A stretch of 32,451 bases of DNA from Bifidobacteriaceae bacterium (GCA_031279575.1 JAITIG010000054.1:1-32451), one strand, 5' to 3'; shown: positions 7,677-19,489, counted from the first letter of the stretch. A program made the numbers and translations. The notes: generated by a model from the sequence alone, not told the origin.

Positions 7677-7817
7677 GCGACCTCTCCCTGCCCGCTCACC
7701 TGCGGGGCCGGCCCGCCTGCGCCAAACGCCGGGCCCCTGTTCCACCGCGACCAAACCACTGAGCCCGCGCAGGGGTTGCCCCAAAGACGGGCAGGGTTTA
7801 TCGCATAGCCGCGACAA

Positions 7818-7847
7818 AATCTATTCCCCGCCCCCCGCCCCGGTCAA
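7818..7847 (-). promoter_or_regulatory. Promoter of the rpmH-rnpA-yidD-yidC-khpB-rsmG operon
   Basis: On the minus strand TTGACC (7847-7842) and TAGATT (7823-7818) are separated by 18 nt. Both match sigma-A consensus well (5/6 and 4/6) and stand out in a G-rich spacer. The start of transcription would fall near 7811, about 135 nt before the rpmH GTG. Confidence 0.6.
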
Positions 7848-7920
7848 ACGCGGCCCGCCCCCGCCCGGCCGAACCCCAGCCGACCCCCCTCGCCGCAGGC
7901 CGGCCGGGGAGGGCCGGGGG

Positions 7921-7963
7921 CGGCAGGCCAGACGGGCCCGGCGGGCGGCAGGCCGGACGGGCC
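7921..7963. repeat. 18-nt direct repeat, 25-nt period
   Basis: CGGCAGGCCAGACGGGCC at 7921-7938 recurs at 7946-7963 with one mismatch. It lies in the rpmH-dnaA gap; role unknown. Confidence 0.55.
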
Positions 7964-8276
7964 ATTTGGGGGCCGGTCGGGGGGTATTACCGGGAGCGGC
8001 CTGCGGGTACGCGCCGGGCGCAGACACCGCCCGGCGGAGCCGTTACGCTCTATGAGTCTGTTGCCCCCTCCCAGGGGACCCGCGTTCAACCCAGGCCGGT
8101 AGCGAGCGCCCGGCGCGGCGGTGTGGCGAGGCGGCGGCCGCAGCGCGACGCGCCCAGGCCAGCCGCGCGCCGCGCCCCGCCGGCGCCTGCGGCCGCCACC
8201 CGCCCAGGGCCGGGCGCGTCGCCCCGAGGCGGCCGGCGGCGGGCCGAACGACCAGAAACCGCGAAAGGATCTCGCT

Positions 8277-9698
8277 GTGACACATCCCGACGACATCAAC
8301 CAGGTCTGGTCCGCCGCCATCGACACGCTGGTCCAATCCGGCCGCCTGGCCGGCGCGGACTTCGGCTACACCCGCCTGGTCTCACCGCGCGGTTTTTTGG
8401 GCGACACCGCCCTGCTGGCTGTGGCCAGCGCCTACACCAAAGAACACCTCGAGACAAACCTGCTCGAGCGCCTGACCGACGCGCTCAGCCAAGTGGCCGG
8501 CCGGCCCGTCAACTTCGCCGTCACAGTCGACCCGTCGCTGCCCCAGCCCGACTCCCCCCCGCCCGCCGCCGGCCTTGAAAGCGCCCCGGCCGCCCCTACC
8601 CCCCTGGCGCTGATCGGCGTCAGCGGGCGCCGCCCCGCCCCGGTGGCCCACCGGGCGCCCACCCAATCCCGCCTCCAAGACCGCTACACCTTCGAATCGT
8701 TCGTGGTCGGGCGCACCAACCGGTTCGCCGCCGCCGCCGCCAGGGCTGTGGCCGAGGCCCCGGCCACGGCCTACAACCCGCTGTTCATCTTCGGCAAATC
8801 AGGCCTCGGCAAGACCCACCTGCTGCACGCCATCGGCAACTACGCCCTGGCCTTGTCTGACTCATTGCGCGTCCTTTACACAACCTCGGAAGACTTCGTC
8901 AACCACTTCATCAGCTGCGTCAGCGAAAAGGACATGGACGAGTTCAAGCGGTTTTACCGCAGCACGGACATCCTGCTCATCGACGACATCCAGTTCCTGA
9001 TCAAAAAAGACGCCAGCACGGAGGAGTTCTTCCACACCTTCAACTCGCTGCACAACTCCGGCAGCCAAATCGTCATCACCTCCGACACCCCGCCAAAACA
9101 GCTGGTCGGATTCGAAGACCGGCTCCGCTCCCGGTTCGAATGGGGCCTGCTGGCCGATGTCCTGCCGCCGCCGCTGGAGACGCGGATCGCGATTCTGCGC
9201 AAAAAATGCCTCCGGGAGGGCATGGACGTGCCCGACGACGTCCAAGAATTCATCGCCTCGCGCATCTCTTCCAACATCCGCGAGCTCGAGGGCGCCCTGA
9301 TCCGGGTGACCGCCTTCGCCAACCTCAACCAGCAGGCGGTCGACCTGCCGTTGGCTGAGATCGTGCTGCGGGACCTGGTCACCAATTCCGAGGCCGAGAT
9401 CACCCCCTCCCTCATCATCGGCCAAACCGCCAAATACTTCTCCTTGACCATCGAGGACTTGCGCGGCCCCTCGCGCCGGCGGAATCTGACCGACGTCCGC
9501 CATATCGCCATGTACTTGTGCCGCGAGTTGACGGACCTGTCCCTGCCGGCCATCGGCCGGGAGTTCGGCGGGCGGGACCACACCACGGTTCTCAGCGCCT
9601 ACCGGAAGATCGCCCCCACCTTGTCCCAAGAGCCGTCCTTGTTCGCCCAGGTTTCAGAGCTGACCTACCGGATCAAACAATCCGCCGCCGAGGCGTGA
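8277..9698 (+). CDS. dnaA: Chromosomal replication initiator DnaA
   Basis: A 473-residue protein from GTG 8277, with AAAGGA at 8264-8269 as ribosome binding site. Domain I is at about 1-85 and a short Pro/Ala linker (domain II) at about 86-130. The AAA+ domain III begins at [10 protein letters not shown] and has Walker A GKSGLGKT (173-180), Walker B LLIDDIQF and the [11 protein letters not shown] segment. Domain IV ends with the DnaA-box binding signature GGRDHTTV near 446. It binds TTGTCCACA-type boxes and opens oriC. The linker is short compared with Streptomyces DnaA. Open sequence upstream of the GTG is low-complexity and not DnaA-like. Followed by oriC and dnaN. Confidence 0.98.
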   Translation: MTHPDDINQVWSAAIDTLVQSGRLAGADFGYTRLVSPRGFLGDTALLAVASAYTKEHLETNLLERLTDALSQVAGRPVNFAVTVDPSLPQPDSPPPAAGLESAPAAPTPLALIGVSGRRPAPVAHRAPTQSRLQDRYTFESFVVGRTNRFAAAAARAVAEAPATAYNPLFIFGKSGLGKTHLLHAIGNYALALSDSLRVLYTTSEDFVNHFISCVSEKDMDEFKRFYRSTDILLIDDIQFLIKKDASTEEFFHTFNSLHNSGSQIVITSDTPPKQLVGFEDRLRSRFEWGLLADVLPPPLETRIAILRKKCLREGMDVPDDVQEFIASRISSNIRELEGALIRVTAFANLNQQAVDLPLAEIVLRDLVTNSEAEITPSLIIGQTAKYFSLTIEDLRGPSRRRNLTDVRHIAMYLCRELTDLSLPAIGREFGGRDHTTVLSAYRKIAPTLSQEPSLFAQVSELTYRIKQSAAEA

Positions 9699-9765
9699 GG
9701 CCGGCCACAATTGGGCTGGCCGCGCCATATAGGCCGGCCAAATTATTCCCAGTTGTGCAAAACCC

Positions 9766-9774
9766 TGTGGACAA
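9766..9774 (-). promoter_or_regulatory. DnaA box (exact)
   Basis: TGTGGACAA is the reverse complement of TTGTCCACA, the actinobacterial consensus. Confidence 0.8.
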
Positions 9775-9989
9775 AGGTGGAAAACCCCCGTCTTCCTCCA
9801 CAGGCGACCCGGGTCGCCTGTGGGACGGCCGGCCCGCCGGAGCGGCCGCCCACAGCCCGGCCGGGTGGCCCACAGCCCCCTCCCCCGGCCCTCCACAGCC
9901 GCCCTTGGGCCCTGGCCTGGCCCGGAGGGCGTTTTCCACCGCTTCCACAGACCCTACTGCTACGGCTCTTCAGCTATAGATCCGCCAAC

Positions 9990-9998
9990 TGTGGACAA
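9990..9998 (-). promoter_or_regulatory. DnaA box (exact)
   Basis: A second exact TGTGGACAA, 224 nt from the first and in the same orientation; it is the exact box nearest dnaN. Confidence 0.8.
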
Positions 9999-10126
9999 CC
10001 GGCATAGCCAGGCCCTACCCTCGGCTAATCGCATTTTCCCGCCACCGCCGGCGGGGCGGGGGCCCGGGCGCGCCAGCCGCAACGCGTAGTCTTAGAGACC
10101 AAATAGCAAAGAATCGGAGGATTGCC

Positions 10127-11257
10127 GTGAGATTCATGGTTGACAGAGATGTCTTGGCCGACGCCGTGGGCTGGGTGGCGCGCGCCCTGCCCTCCCGCCC
10201 CCCCAGCCCGGTGCTGACCGGCGCCCGGATCAAAGCCACCACCGACAACGGCGGGCAAGTCAGGCTGTCCAGCTTCGACTACGAGGTTTCGGCCAAAGCG
10301 GAGATCGGGGCGGATGTGGAGGAGGGCGGGGAGGTTTTGGTCTCCGGCCGGCTGCTGGCGGAGATCTCCAAGCTGCTGCCCGCCAAGCCTGTCACGCTCC
10401 GCCTGGAGGGCACCAAAGCGGTCATCACCTGCGGCAGCTCGGTGTTCACGCTGCTGACCATGCCGTTGGACGACTACCCCGCCCTGCCCGCCCTGCCCGG
10501 GGCGGTGGGGGTGGTGGAGGCGGGGGTGTTTGCCCACGCCGTCTCCCAGGTGGCGGTGGCCGCCACCCGCGATGAGACGCTGCCGCTGCTGACGGGCATC
10601 CGCCTGGAGATCGAAGGCGAGAATTTGACGCTGTTGGCCACCGACCGCTACCGGCTCGCCATCAGGGAGATGACCTGGACGCCGACCTCCCCCGATGTCT
10701 CCCGGGTGGCGCTGGTGCGGGCCAAGACTCTGAGCGACGTGGCCCGCTCCTTCGGCAGCACCGAGAAGGTGGAGATCTCGCTCAGCGCCCCCGGCATAGT
10801 CGACATCGTCGGCTTCGCCGCCCAAGGGCGCGAGAGCACTTCTTTGCTGATCGATGGCGACTACCCCCAGGTGCGCAAACTGCTGCCCGACTCGTTTGAG
10901 TCCGCCGCCACCGTCTCGGTGGCGCCGTTGATCGAGGCGGTGCGGCGGGTGGCGCTGGTGGCGGAGCGCAACACGGCCGTCCAGATCGCTTTCAGCCAGG
11001 GCCAAGCCGTGTTGAACGCCGGGGCGGGCGATGACGCCCAGGCCTCGGAGGCGATCGAGGCGTCGCTGGAGGGGGAGGACACCACGGTGGCGTTCAACCC
11101 GCACTTCTTGCTGGAGGGCTTGGCGGCGATGGACGCCCCCGATGTGCGCCTGTTCATGAACGCCACCACCCGCCCGGTGCTGTTCCAAGGTGTCAGCGAC
11201 GGCCAACTGGCCCCCGCCTACAAGTACCTCCTGGTGCCGATCCGCTTCGCCGTCTAG
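10127..11257 (+). CDS. dnaN: DNA polymerase III beta sliding clamp
   Basis: A 376-residue clamp of usual length. Three similar domains are visible: about 1-120 (starting RFMVDRDVLADAVGWVARALPSRPPSPVLTG), 128-245 and 250-376. The C-terminus ends YKYLLVPIRF, close to the conserved YLLMPMR. The ring tethers DNA polymerase to DNA and docks many replication and repair partners. GTG 10127 is supported by CGGAGG at 10115-10120, and the homology begins there. It is followed by a strong GC hairpin (11263-11280). gnd, which lies between dnaN and recF in many actinobacteria, is absent. Confidence 0.97.
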   Translation: MRFMVDRDVLADAVGWVARALPSRPPSPVLTGARIKATTDNGGQVRLSSFDYEVSAKAEIGADVEEGGEVLVSGRLLAEISKLLPAKPVTLRLEGTKAVITCGSSVFTLLTMPLDDYPALPALPGAVGVVEAGVFAHAVSQVAVAATRDETLPLLTGIRLEIEGENLTLLATDRYRLAIREMTWTPTSPDVSRVALVRAKTLSDVARSFGSTEKVEISLSAPGIVDIVGFAAQGRESTSLLIDGDYPQVRKLLPDSFESAATVSVAPLIEAVRRVALVAERNTAVQIAFSQGQAVLNAGAGDDAQASEAIEASLEGEDTTVAFNPHFLLEGLAAMDAPDVRLFMNATTRPVLFQGVSDGQLAPAYKYLLVPIRFAV

Positions 11258-11262
11258 GTCTA

Positions 11263-11280
11263 GCCGCCCGCCGGGGCGGC
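11263..11280 (+). terminator. Hairpin after dnaN
   Basis: GCCGCCC (11263-11269) and GGGCGGC (11274-11280) form a perfect 7-bp GC stem with a 4-nt loop, starting 6 nt after the dnaN stop. There is no T-tract, as is common in high-GC actinobacteria. Confidence 0.45.
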
Positions 11281-11378
11281 GGGGCTGGGGTGTGGGCCGG
11301 CCGGCCGAGCGGGGTTTGGGCAAGCAGCGGGCGCCGGCGGCCGTCAAGGCTGGCCGGGGGGGCGGGCTAGGCCCGGGC

Positions 11379-11384
11379 TACCCT
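11379..11384 (+). promoter_or_regulatory. Putative -10 (TACCCT) for leaderless recF
   Basis: TACCCT is followed by exactly 6 nt and then the recF GTG at 11391. It sits after the dnaN hairpin and would let recF be transcribed separately as a leaderless message. No clear -35 was seen. Confidence 0.35.
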
Positions 11385-11390
11385 GGTGGG

Positions 11391-12749
11391 GTGTATTTGA
11401 GCGACCTGGCCTTGGCCGATTTCAGGTCGCACGCCAGCGCCGTGCTGCGCCTGGGACCGGGGGTGACGGCCTTTGTGGGCGGCAACGGGCAGGGCAAAAC
11501 CAACCTGGTGGAGGCTGTGGCCTACCTCGCCACGCTGTCCTCCCACCGGGTGGCCTCAACCGCGCCGCTGGTGCGCCAGGGGGCCGGCCGGGCGCAGTTG
11601 AAAGCCAAATTGGTCCGCGGCGCCAGGTCGGTGCTGGTGGAATTGGAGTTGGCGGCCGGGCAGGCGGCCAAAGCGCGCATTGGGCGGTCCAAAGTCAAAC
11701 CCTCGGCCTTGCTGGGGGTGGCCAAGGCGGTGGCGTTCGCGCCAGAAGATTTGGCCTTGGTCAAGGGCGGGCCTAGCGAGCGGCGCCGCTACCTGGATGA
11801 GATTTTGCAGCAGCTGCGCCCCAGCCTGGCCCGGGTGATGGCCGACTACGACAAGGTCGCCCACCAGCGCGCCGCCTTGCTCAAGTCGCTGGGGCAGCTT
11901 GGGCCCCAGGCCTGGGCGCAGGCCGCGCCCACCTTGGATGTGTGGGACCTCAAAGCGGCCGAGTTGGGCGGGCGCCTGGTGGCCAGCCGGATGCGGCTGG
12001 CGGCCGATCTGGCGCCGCGGGTGGCCGGCGCCTACAGCCAGCTGGCGGCCGGCGGCGAGGCCGCCTTGGCCTACAAGCCCTCGGTCGACCTGCCTGAACG
12101 CCCCAGCCCCGACCAGGCCGCAGCCGCCTTGGCCAGCGCCATGGCCGGCGGGCGGGCCAAGGAGATAGAACGCGGGGCGGGGTTGGCGGGCCCGCACCGA
12201 GACGATTTGGAGTTGGCCCTAAACGGCCTGCCGGCCAGGGGGTACGCCTCCCACGGGGAGAGTTGGAGCCTGGCGCTGGCTTTGCGGCTGGGATCGTTTG
12301 AGCTGATGCGCCAGGAGGCGGGCGACGACCCGATCTTGATTTTGGACGATGTCTTCGCCGAACTCGACTCCTCGCGCCGCCAGGCGGTTGGCACCCTGGT
12401 GGGCGGTGTGGAGCAGGTGCTGGTGACAGCGGCGGTGGCGGCCGATGTGCCCGCGGGCCTGGCCGGCCGCTGGTATGCGCTGGAGGGGGGCCAAATTAGC
12501 CCCTGGGCTGGGCCGGAGGCGGGCGATGGGGCCGGCGGGGGCGAAGACCGGCCGCTGGGCGGCCCGGGGGTGGGAGCCACCAGGCCCGCAGCCGAGCTAG
12601 CGACCAGTCCCGCGGGCGAGCTGGAGGCTGGGCGGGGCGCGGCGGCGGTCGATGGCGGCGATGGCGGCGGTGGCGGCCCTTCGAGCCGGCCCGAACCCGC
12701 AACGCAGGGCCCAAGCCCGGCCGGGGAGCCAGGTGGGGGCGATGGCTGA
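11391..12749 (+). CDS. recF: DNA replication and repair protein RecF
   Basis: A 452-residue protein from GTG 11391. It is an SMC-like ABC ATPase: Walker A GGNGQGKTNLVEA (about 27-39), the RecF signature LAGPHRDDLEL, and Walker B ILILDDVFAELDSSRR. It helps load RecA at gapped DNA. The start fits the family's opening (YLSDLALADFRSH); there is no good Shine-Dalgarno but a TACCCT lies 6 nt upstream. After the conserved end (about 365, YALEGGQISP) there is an extra Gly/Pro/Ala-rich tail of roughly 85 residues, making it longer than most RecF proteins. Its last 8 nt overlap dciA. Confidence 0.95.
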   Translation: MYLSDLALADFRSHASAVLRLGPGVTAFVGGNGQGKTNLVEAVAYLATLSSHRVASTAPLVRQGAGRAQLKAKLVRGARSVLVELELAAGQAAKARIGRSKVKPSALLGVAKAVAFAPEDLALVKGGPSERRRYLDEILQQLRPSLARVMADYDKVAHQRAALLKSLGQLGPQAWAQAAPTLDVWDLKAAELGGRLVASRMRLAADLAPRVAGAYSQLAAGGEAALAYKPSVDLPERPSPDQAAAALASAMAGGRAKEIERGAGLAGPHRDDLELALNGLPARGYASHGESWSLALALRLGSFELMRQEAGDDPILILDDVFAELDSSRRQAVGTLVGGVEQVLVTAAVAADVPAGLAGRWYALEGGQISPWAGPEAGDGAGGGEDRPLGGPGVGATRPAAELATSPAGELEAGRGAAAVDGGDGGGGGPSSRPEPATQGPSPAGEPGGGDG

Positions 12750-13248
12750 GGGGCCGGGCGGCCCCGGCGGCAAGGCGCCAACCGGGCCGGCGGCGGCATC
12801 GGCGGCATCGGCGGCGGGCGCAGAGGACAGCCGGCGGACGGCCGAGCGGGCGGCGCTGGACCGGGTCATGGGCTCGGCCAGGCGCGTCAGGCGGTCCAAG
12901 GCGGCCGGCCGCCAAGGCGGGCGCGACCCGAGGCTGGCCGGGGAGCTGGTCGAGGAGATGGTGGCGCGCGAAGGCTGGTCTTTGGAGGTCACGCTCGGCT
13001 CGCTGGCGGCCGGCTGGGCGGAAATTGTCGGCCCCAATGTGGCAGAGCACTGCGCGCCAGAGGCCTTCGAGGGCGGCGAATTGACCGTGCGCGCCGACTC
13101 AGCCGCCTGGGCCACCCAAATCAGACTCCTAGAAGGGCCGCTGATCAGCGCTTTGGCAAGGGCTGTAGGCGAAGGGCTGGTGACCGGCGTGAAAGTTTTG
13201 GGCCCCGCCGGGGTCAAAAGGAGACCGCGCTACATCAAACACCGCTAG
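12742..13248 (+). CDS. dciA: DciA-like DUF721 protein
   Basis: A 168-residue protein from ATG 12742, which overlaps the recF stop by 8 nt and has AGGTGGGGG just upstream. The first about 45 residues are low-complexity (Gly/Ala/Pro). A basic patch follows (RRVRRSKAAGRQGGRDPR, about 47-64), then the DUF721 fold (about 80-150) with GWAEIVGPNVAEHCAPE and GELTVRADSAAWATQIRLL, whose shape resembles a KH domain. DUF721 proteins include DciA, which helps load the replicative helicase DnaB in bacteria lacking DnaC. A gene of this family between recF and gyrB is conserved in actinobacteria. Confidence 0.9.
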   Translation: MAEGPGGPGGKAPTGPAAASAASAAGAEDSRRTAERAALDRVMGSARRVRRSKAAGRQGGRDPRLAGELVEEMVAREGWSLEVTLGSLAAGWAEIVGPNVAEHCAPEAFEGGELTVRADSAAWATQIRLLEGPLISALARAVGEGLVTGVKVLGPAGVKRRPRYIKHR

Positions 13249-13296
13249 AGCCTGTCCGGCCTGGGCGAAACAACCCTCAACCAAGCGCCAAGCCGC

Positions 13297-13302
13297 TAGA
13301 AT
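13297..13302 (+). promoter_or_regulatory. Putative -10 (TAGAAT) for gyrBA
   Basis: TAGAAT in the 156-nt dciA-gyrB gap matches TATAAT at 5 of 6. No good -35 is visible. If used, the gyrB leader would be about 95 nt. Confidence 0.45.
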
Positions 13303-13311
13303 AGGTCCTGA

Positions 13312-15405
<2,094 letters not shown>

Positions 15406-15447
15406 TCCGACCGGGAACCACCCAGCAGCCAGCGTAAGGGGCAGCCA

Positions 15448-18102
15448 GTGACCGAGACCACCGCCTTCCAGGACGCGCCCGAGGCGGGCCGCGTCGAGCC
15501 AGTCGACCTGCAAACCGAGATGAGGCGCTCCTACCTCGACTACGCCATGAGCGTGATTGTGGGCCGCGCCCTGCCGGACATCCGCGACGGCCTCAAACCC
15601 GTCCACCGCCGCGTCATCTACGCCATGTACGATGGCGGCTTCCGCCCCGATAGGGGGTTTTTCAAATCCGCCCGGGTGGTGGGCGATGTCATGGCCCAAT
15701 ACCACCCGCACGGCGACTCCGCCATCTACGACACCCTGGTCCGCCTGGTGCAGGATTGGTCGCTGCGCTACCCGCTGGTGGACGGCCAGGGCAACTTCGG
15801 CTCCCCCGGGGACGATGGCGCCGCCGCCCCCAGGTACACGGAGTGCCGCATGGCCCCGCTGGCCTTGGACATGGTGCGCGATATTGAGCGGGACACGGTC
15901 GACTTCCAAGACAACTACGACGGCCGCACCAAAGAACCGGTGGTGCTGCCCGCCCGCTTCCCGAACCTGCTGGTCAACGGGTCGGCTGGGATCGCGGTGG
16001 GGATGGCCACCAACATCCCGCCGCACAATTTGCGCGAGGTGGCGGCCGGCGTCCAATGGCACCTGGACCACCCCGACGCCCCCCGCGACGAGCTGCTGGA
16101 GGCGCTGATCGAGCGCATCCCGGGGCCGGATTTCCCCACCGGCGGGCTGATCCTGGGGGCCAAGGGCATCAAGGAGGCCTACCGGACCGGCCGCGGCTCA
16201 ATTGTGATGCGGGCGGTGGTCGAGGTCGAGGAGATCGACGGCCGCAACGCCCTGGTGGTGACCGAGCTGCCCTACCAGGTCAACCCCGACCGGCTGGCCG
16301 CCCGGATCGGCGAGCTGGTCAAGGACGGCCGCCTCCAGGGCATCGCCGACCTGCGGGACGAGTCCTCCGGGCGGACCGGCCAACGGCTGGTGATCCTGCT
16401 CAAGCGCGACGCGGTGCCCAAGGTGGTGCTGAACAACCTCTACAAGCAAACCCAGCTCCAGGACACCTTCGGCGCGAACATGCTGGCCCTGGTCGACGGC
16501 GTGCCCCGGGCCCGCAAACTGGACTCGTTTGTGCGCCATTGGACCACCCACCAGTTGGAGGTGGTGGTGCGCCGCACCAGCTTCCTGCTGCGCGAGGCCG
16601 AGGCCCGGGCGCACATCCTGCGCGGCTACCTGAAAGCCTTGGACGCCTTGGACGAGGTCATCGCCCTGATCCGGGCCTCCCATTCGGTCGAAGCCGCCCG
16701 CCAGGGGCTGATGGCGCTGCTCGAGGTCGACGAGGTCCAAGCCAACGCCATCTTGGAGATGCAGCTGCGCCGCCTGGCCGCCATGGAGCGGCAAAAGATC
16801 GTCGAGGAGCACGCGGCCATCGAGGCCCGCATCGCCGACTACCGGGACATCTTGGCCAGCCCGGAGCGCCAGCGCGGCATCGTCTCCGAAGAGCTGGCGC
16901 AGATCGTCGAGCGCTTCGGCGACGAGCGGCGCACCCGCATCTTGCCGTTCGAGGGCGAGGTCACCGACGAGGACCTGATCCCCGAAGAAGACGTCGTGGT
17001 CACCATCACCCGCGGCGGCTACGCCAAGCGCACCCGGGCCGACTCATACCGCTCCCAGCGCCGGGGCGGCAAGGGCATCAAAGGCGCCCAGCTGCGCGAG
17101 GACGATGTGGTGGAGCACTTCTTTGTCACCACCACCCACCACTGGCTGCTGTTCTTCACCAACTTCGGCCGGGTTTACCGCACCAAGGGCTACGAGCTGC
17201 CAGAGGCCGGCCGGGACGCCAAAGGCCAGCATGTGGCGAACATGCTGGCCTTCCAGCCGGGCGAGCGGATCGCCGAGGTGCTGGCCATCCGCGACTACGG
17301 GCAGGCCGAATACCTGGTGCTGGCCACCAAACGCGGCCTGGTGAAGAAAACCCGCCTGGCGGACTACGACTCGCCCCGCTCCGGCGGGGTCATCGCCATC
17401 AACCTGCGCGAGGACGCCGAGGGCGAATCCGACGAGGTGGTGGGCGCCCGGCTGGTGGACGCCACCATGGACCTGATACTGGTGTCCCGCAAAGGCATGT
17501 CGGTGCGGTTCACGGCCTGGGATGAGACGCTGCGCCCGATGGGGCGGGCCACCTCCGGGGTCACCGGCATGCGCTTCCGCCCCGGCGACGAGCTGCTGGC
17601 GATGGATGTGGTGCGCGAGGAGGCGGACGTGTTCGTGGTCACCGAGGGCGGGTTCGCCAAGCGCACGCCGGTGGCCGAGTACCGCGTCCAGGGCCGGGGC
17701 GGCCTCGGCATCAAGGTGGCCAAGCTGGCCGCCGAGCGCGGCGACCTGGTGGGCGCGCTGATCGCCGACCCGGGCGACGAGGTGATGGTGATCATGCAGG
17801 GCGGCAAAGTGGTCCGCTCCCGCGTCGAGGAGGTCCCCGCCAAAGGCCGCGACACCATGGGCGTGGTGTTCGCCAAACCCGACCCGGGGGACCGCATCAT
17901 CGCCGTGGCCCGCAACGTTGAGACCGCCGCCGTCCCAGAGGACGATGACGCGCCGGCGGGCCCCGCGCCCGCCGCCGCGCCCGGCGCGGGGCCCGCCCGG
18001 GACCCGGCCGCGGACCCGGCCCCGGGCACGGCCGCGGAGCCGGGCGGGACGGCAGATGAGCGGCATCGGGCGGCGGGCGGTGAGGCGGCGGCGCTGGGTT
18101 GA
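15448..18102 (+). CDS. gyrA: DNA gyrase subunit A
   Basis: An 884-residue breakage-reunion subunit, starting GTG 15448 with AAGGGG at 15436-15441. The catalytic tyrosine is Tyr130 (PRYTE). The quinolone-determining segment reads [14 protein letters not shown], with Ser91 and Asp95: the E. coli-like, fluoroquinolone-susceptible residues rather than the Ala90 of mycobacteria. The C-terminal beta-pinwheel contains the GyrA box as [10 protein letters not shown] (about 532-541), followed by the blade repeats. The last about 60 residues form an Asp/Pro/Ala-rich tail not seen in shorter homologs. Co-transcription with gyrB is likely. Confidence 0.97.
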   Translation: MTETTAFQDAPEAGRVEPVDLQTEMRRSYLDYAMSVIVGRALPDIRDGLKPVHRRVIYAMYDGGFRPDRGFFKSARVVGDVMAQYHPHGDSAIYDTLVRLVQDWSLRYPLVDGQGNFGSPGDDGAAAPRYTECRMAPLALDMVRDIERDTVDFQDNYDGRTKEPVVLPARFPNLLVNGSAGIAVGMATNIPPHNLREVAAGVQWHLDHPDAPRDELLEALIERIPGPDFPTGGLILGAKGIKEAYRTGRGSIVMRAVVEVEEIDGRNALVVTELPYQVNPDRLAARIGELVKDGRLQGIADLRDESSGRTGQRLVILLKRDAVPKVVLNNLYKQTQLQDTFGANMLALVDGVPRARKLDSFVRHWTTHQLEVVVRRTSFLLREAEARAHILRGYLKALDALDEVIALIRASHSVEAARQGLMALLEVDEVQANAILEMQLRRLAAMERQKIVEEHAAIEARIADYRDILASPERQRGIVSEELAQIVERFGDERRTRILPFEGEVTDEDLIPEEDVVVTITRGGYAKRTRADSYRSQRRGGKGIKGAQLREDDVVEHFFVTTTHHWLLFFTNFGRVYRTKGYELPEAGRDAKGQHVANMLAFQPGERIAEVLAIRDYGQAEYLVLATKRGLVKKTRLADYDSPRSGGVIAINLREDAEGESDEVVGARLVDATMDLILVSRKGMSVRFTAWDETLRPMGRATSGVTGMRFRPGDELLAMDVVREEADVFVVTEGGFAKRTPVAEYRVQGRGGLGIKVAKLAAERGDLVGALIADPGDEVMVIMQGGKVVRSRVEEVPAKGRDTMGVVFAKPDPGDRIIAVARNVETAAVPEDDDAPAGPAPAAAPGAGPARDPAADPAPGTAAEPGGTADERHRAAGGEAAALG

Positions 18103-18226
18103 AGCCCGGCGGGGCGGTGTCATGTAGCGTGGTAGCGCCGGTTGGCTGGCACCCTCGACGGCTGCGGCGGGTAGGGGCAGGCTGAGCGCGCCAACTGCGG
18201 GCGCACGGACAGAGAGTGACGGCACA

Positions 18227-19270
18227 ATGAGCAGCGAGCAGGAGGCGGCGGCCCAGGCGGCCGCCGGCGAGCCGGAAGCGAAACCGGCGGCGGCCAAGCC
18301 GCGCCGCCAGGCGGGCCCAAAGAAGGCGCGGGCGGCGGGCGAGTCCAAAGGCTCGGGCCGGGCGGTGGCGGCGGGGGCGGGCGAGCACCTGGTCGAGCCG
18401 CCGCCGACCATCCGGCCCAAGACCAAACCCCGGCCCACAGCCGGCCAGGTCAACGTCAAACGGGTGGGGCACGCCGAGGCGGAGGCCAGGCCCACCCACG
18501 GCGGGGCCGGCCTGACGCCGGGCAGCCACGGGCCGCGGCGCTCCTATAGGACGCAGACCGGCATGCTGGCGGTGGCGCCAGACCAGCCGGCCCACCACTT
18601 GGGCGGCCAGGCGCCCACCCCGGCGGAGGCGCCCGCGCCGAGGCGGGCGGCCGGGGCCGGCCCGGCCGCGGCCCGCCAGCCGGCCTCCAAGCCGGGCCCG
18701 GCCAAACCGGCTGGGCCGCCCCGGGTGCCGCTGGCGCCTGGGGGCGCGGCCGGGGCGGCCGGAGCGGCCGGGGCCGCGGCGGGGCCGGCGGGCGCCCCGG
18801 GGGCTGGCGGCGGCCCGGGCGCGGCCGCGGGCGAGGCCGCCGCAACCGCCGCCACGGCGGCTGCCGCCGGGGCGGCGGGCCGGGGGGCGGCCAGCGACCG
18901 GGCCCGGGGCCGGGTCAAACTGAACTTGTCTTACATCGCGCCGCTGTCTGTCATGAAGATCTCCTTCCTGGTGGCGGTGGCGTTGGGGATCGCCTTTGTG
19001 GTGGCCGTGTTTGTGCTCTGGGAGGCCCTCAACGACAAAGCCGTCTTCACCACCATCGACGGGATGATCACCGATTTGGTGGGCGAGAACCGGCCCGAGT
19101 CGCTTGACATTTTGAAATACGTCGAACGCGGCCGGGTCATGTCCGGGGCGGCCGTGATCGCGGTGCTGGATGTGGTGGTTATCACGGTGGTGTCGACTTT
19201 GCTGGCCGTGATCTACAACATCATCGCCGCCCTGGTTGGCGGCATCCACGTGACCCTGCGCGAGCGCTGA
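18227..19270 (+). CDS. DUF3566 membrane protein
   Basis: A 347-residue protein. The first about 225 residues are Ala/Gly/Pro/Lys-rich and probably disordered. The C-terminal about 115 residues carry the DUF3566 domain: RVKLNLSYIAPLSVMKISF, a transmembrane helix (FLVAVALGIAFVVAVFVL), a short external part with TTIDGMITDLVG, and a second transmembrane helix ending in YNIIAALVGGIHVTLRER. This gene follows gyrA in most actinobacteria; its function is not well defined, and genomic context has linked it to gyrase and the cell envelope. The ATG at 18227 has only a weak purine-rich site upstream. Confidence 0.9.
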   Translation: MSSEQEAAAQAAAGEPEAKPAAAKPRRQAGPKKARAAGESKGSGRAVAAGAGEHLVEPPPTIRPKTKPRPTAGQVNVKRVGHAEAEARPTHGGAGLTPGSHGPRRSYRTQTGMLAVAPDQPAHHLGGQAPTPAEAPAPRRAAGAGPAAARQPASKPGPAKPAGPPRVPLAPGGAAGAAGAAGAAAGPAGAPGAGGGPGAAAGEAAATAATAAAAGAAGRGAASDRARGRVKLNLSYIAPLSVMKISFLVAVALGIAFVVAVFVLWEALNDKAVFTTIDGMITDLVGENRPESLDILKYVERGRVMSGAAVIAVLDVVVITVVSTLLAVIYNIIAALVGGIHVTLRER

Positions 19271-19279
19271 CCGCCGGGG

Positions 19280-19307
19280 CGGGCGCCGGCGCGGTGTTTT
19301 GCGCCCG
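19280..19307 (+). terminator. Hairpin after the DUF3566 gene
   Basis: CGGGCGC (19280-19286) and GCGCCCG (19301-19307) form a perfect 7-bp stem with a 14-nt loop containing TTTT, 9 nt after the stop. It overlaps the tRNA -35 candidate, so the call is tentative. Confidence 0.3.
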
Positions 19308-19328
19308 GCCGCGCCCGTGGGGTAGTCT
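19299..19328 (+). promoter_or_regulatory. Promoter of tRNA-Ile
   Basis: TTGCGC (19299-19304), an 18-nt spacer and TAGTCT (19323-19328). Transcription would start about 28 nt before the mature tRNA end. Confidence 0.45.
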
Positions 19329-19363
19329 CGCGTGGCATTGACCGCGGCAAATGCGCCCAGCGG

Positions 19364-19440
19364 GGGCCTATAGCTCAGGCGGTTAGAGCGCTTCCCTGAT
19401 AAGGAAGAGGTCGGAGGTTCAAGTCCTCCTAGGCCCACCA
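19364..19440 (+). tRNA. trnI: tRNA-Ile (GAT anticodon)
   Basis: A complete cloverleaf. The acceptor GGGCCTA (19364-19370) pairs with TAGGCCC (19430-19436). The D-arm is AGCTCAGGCGGTTAGAGC, the anticodon stem CTTCC/GGAAG has loop CTGATAA with anticodon GAT at 19398-19400, and the T-arm GGAGG-TTCAAGT-CCTCC is intact. A 3'-terminal CCA is encoded (19438-19440). tRNA-Ile after gyrA is conserved in actinobacteria; the tRNA-Ala that often follows is absent. Confidence 0.97.
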
Positions 19441-19489
19441 ATCCCCCGCCTGGCCTCCGGGCCGGCCTTGGCCGGCGCGGCGGGCGGCG

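Larger units (their letters stand above)
7677..8276. other. rpmH-dnaA divergent intergenic region
   Basis: About 600 nt between the divergent rpmH and dnaA starts. It holds one good minus-strand promoter (7847-7818) and an 18-nt direct repeat (7921-7963). The dnaA promoter is not obvious; TACGCT at 8043-8048 is a possible -10 without a good -35. I found no perfect DnaA box here, unlike the dnaA-dnaN gap. Open frames in this stretch have no recognisable product and look like GC-driven chance frames. Confidence 0.6.
9699..10126. other. oriC region (dnaA-dnaN intergenic)
   Basis: A 428-nt gap rich in DnaA boxes. Two exact actinobacterial boxes (TGTGGACAA, complement of TTGTCCACA) are at 9766-9774 and 9990-9998, in the same orientation. 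Degenerate boxes surround them: TTGTGCAAA (9753-9761), GGTGGAAAA (9776-9784), TCCTCCACA (9794-9802), TTTTCCACC (9932-9940), GCTTCCACA (9941-9949), plus several CCACAG/TGTGGG pieces. The least GC-rich parts are about 9741-9763 and 10085-10116, either of which could be the unwinding element. A TAGTCT hexamer (10087-10092) may be the dnaN -10. Confidence 0.85.

Noticed and set aside
15706..15747. Fluoroquinolone-resistance change in GyrA
   Set aside because: Ser91 and Asp95 are the normal susceptible residues of the E. coli-like type.
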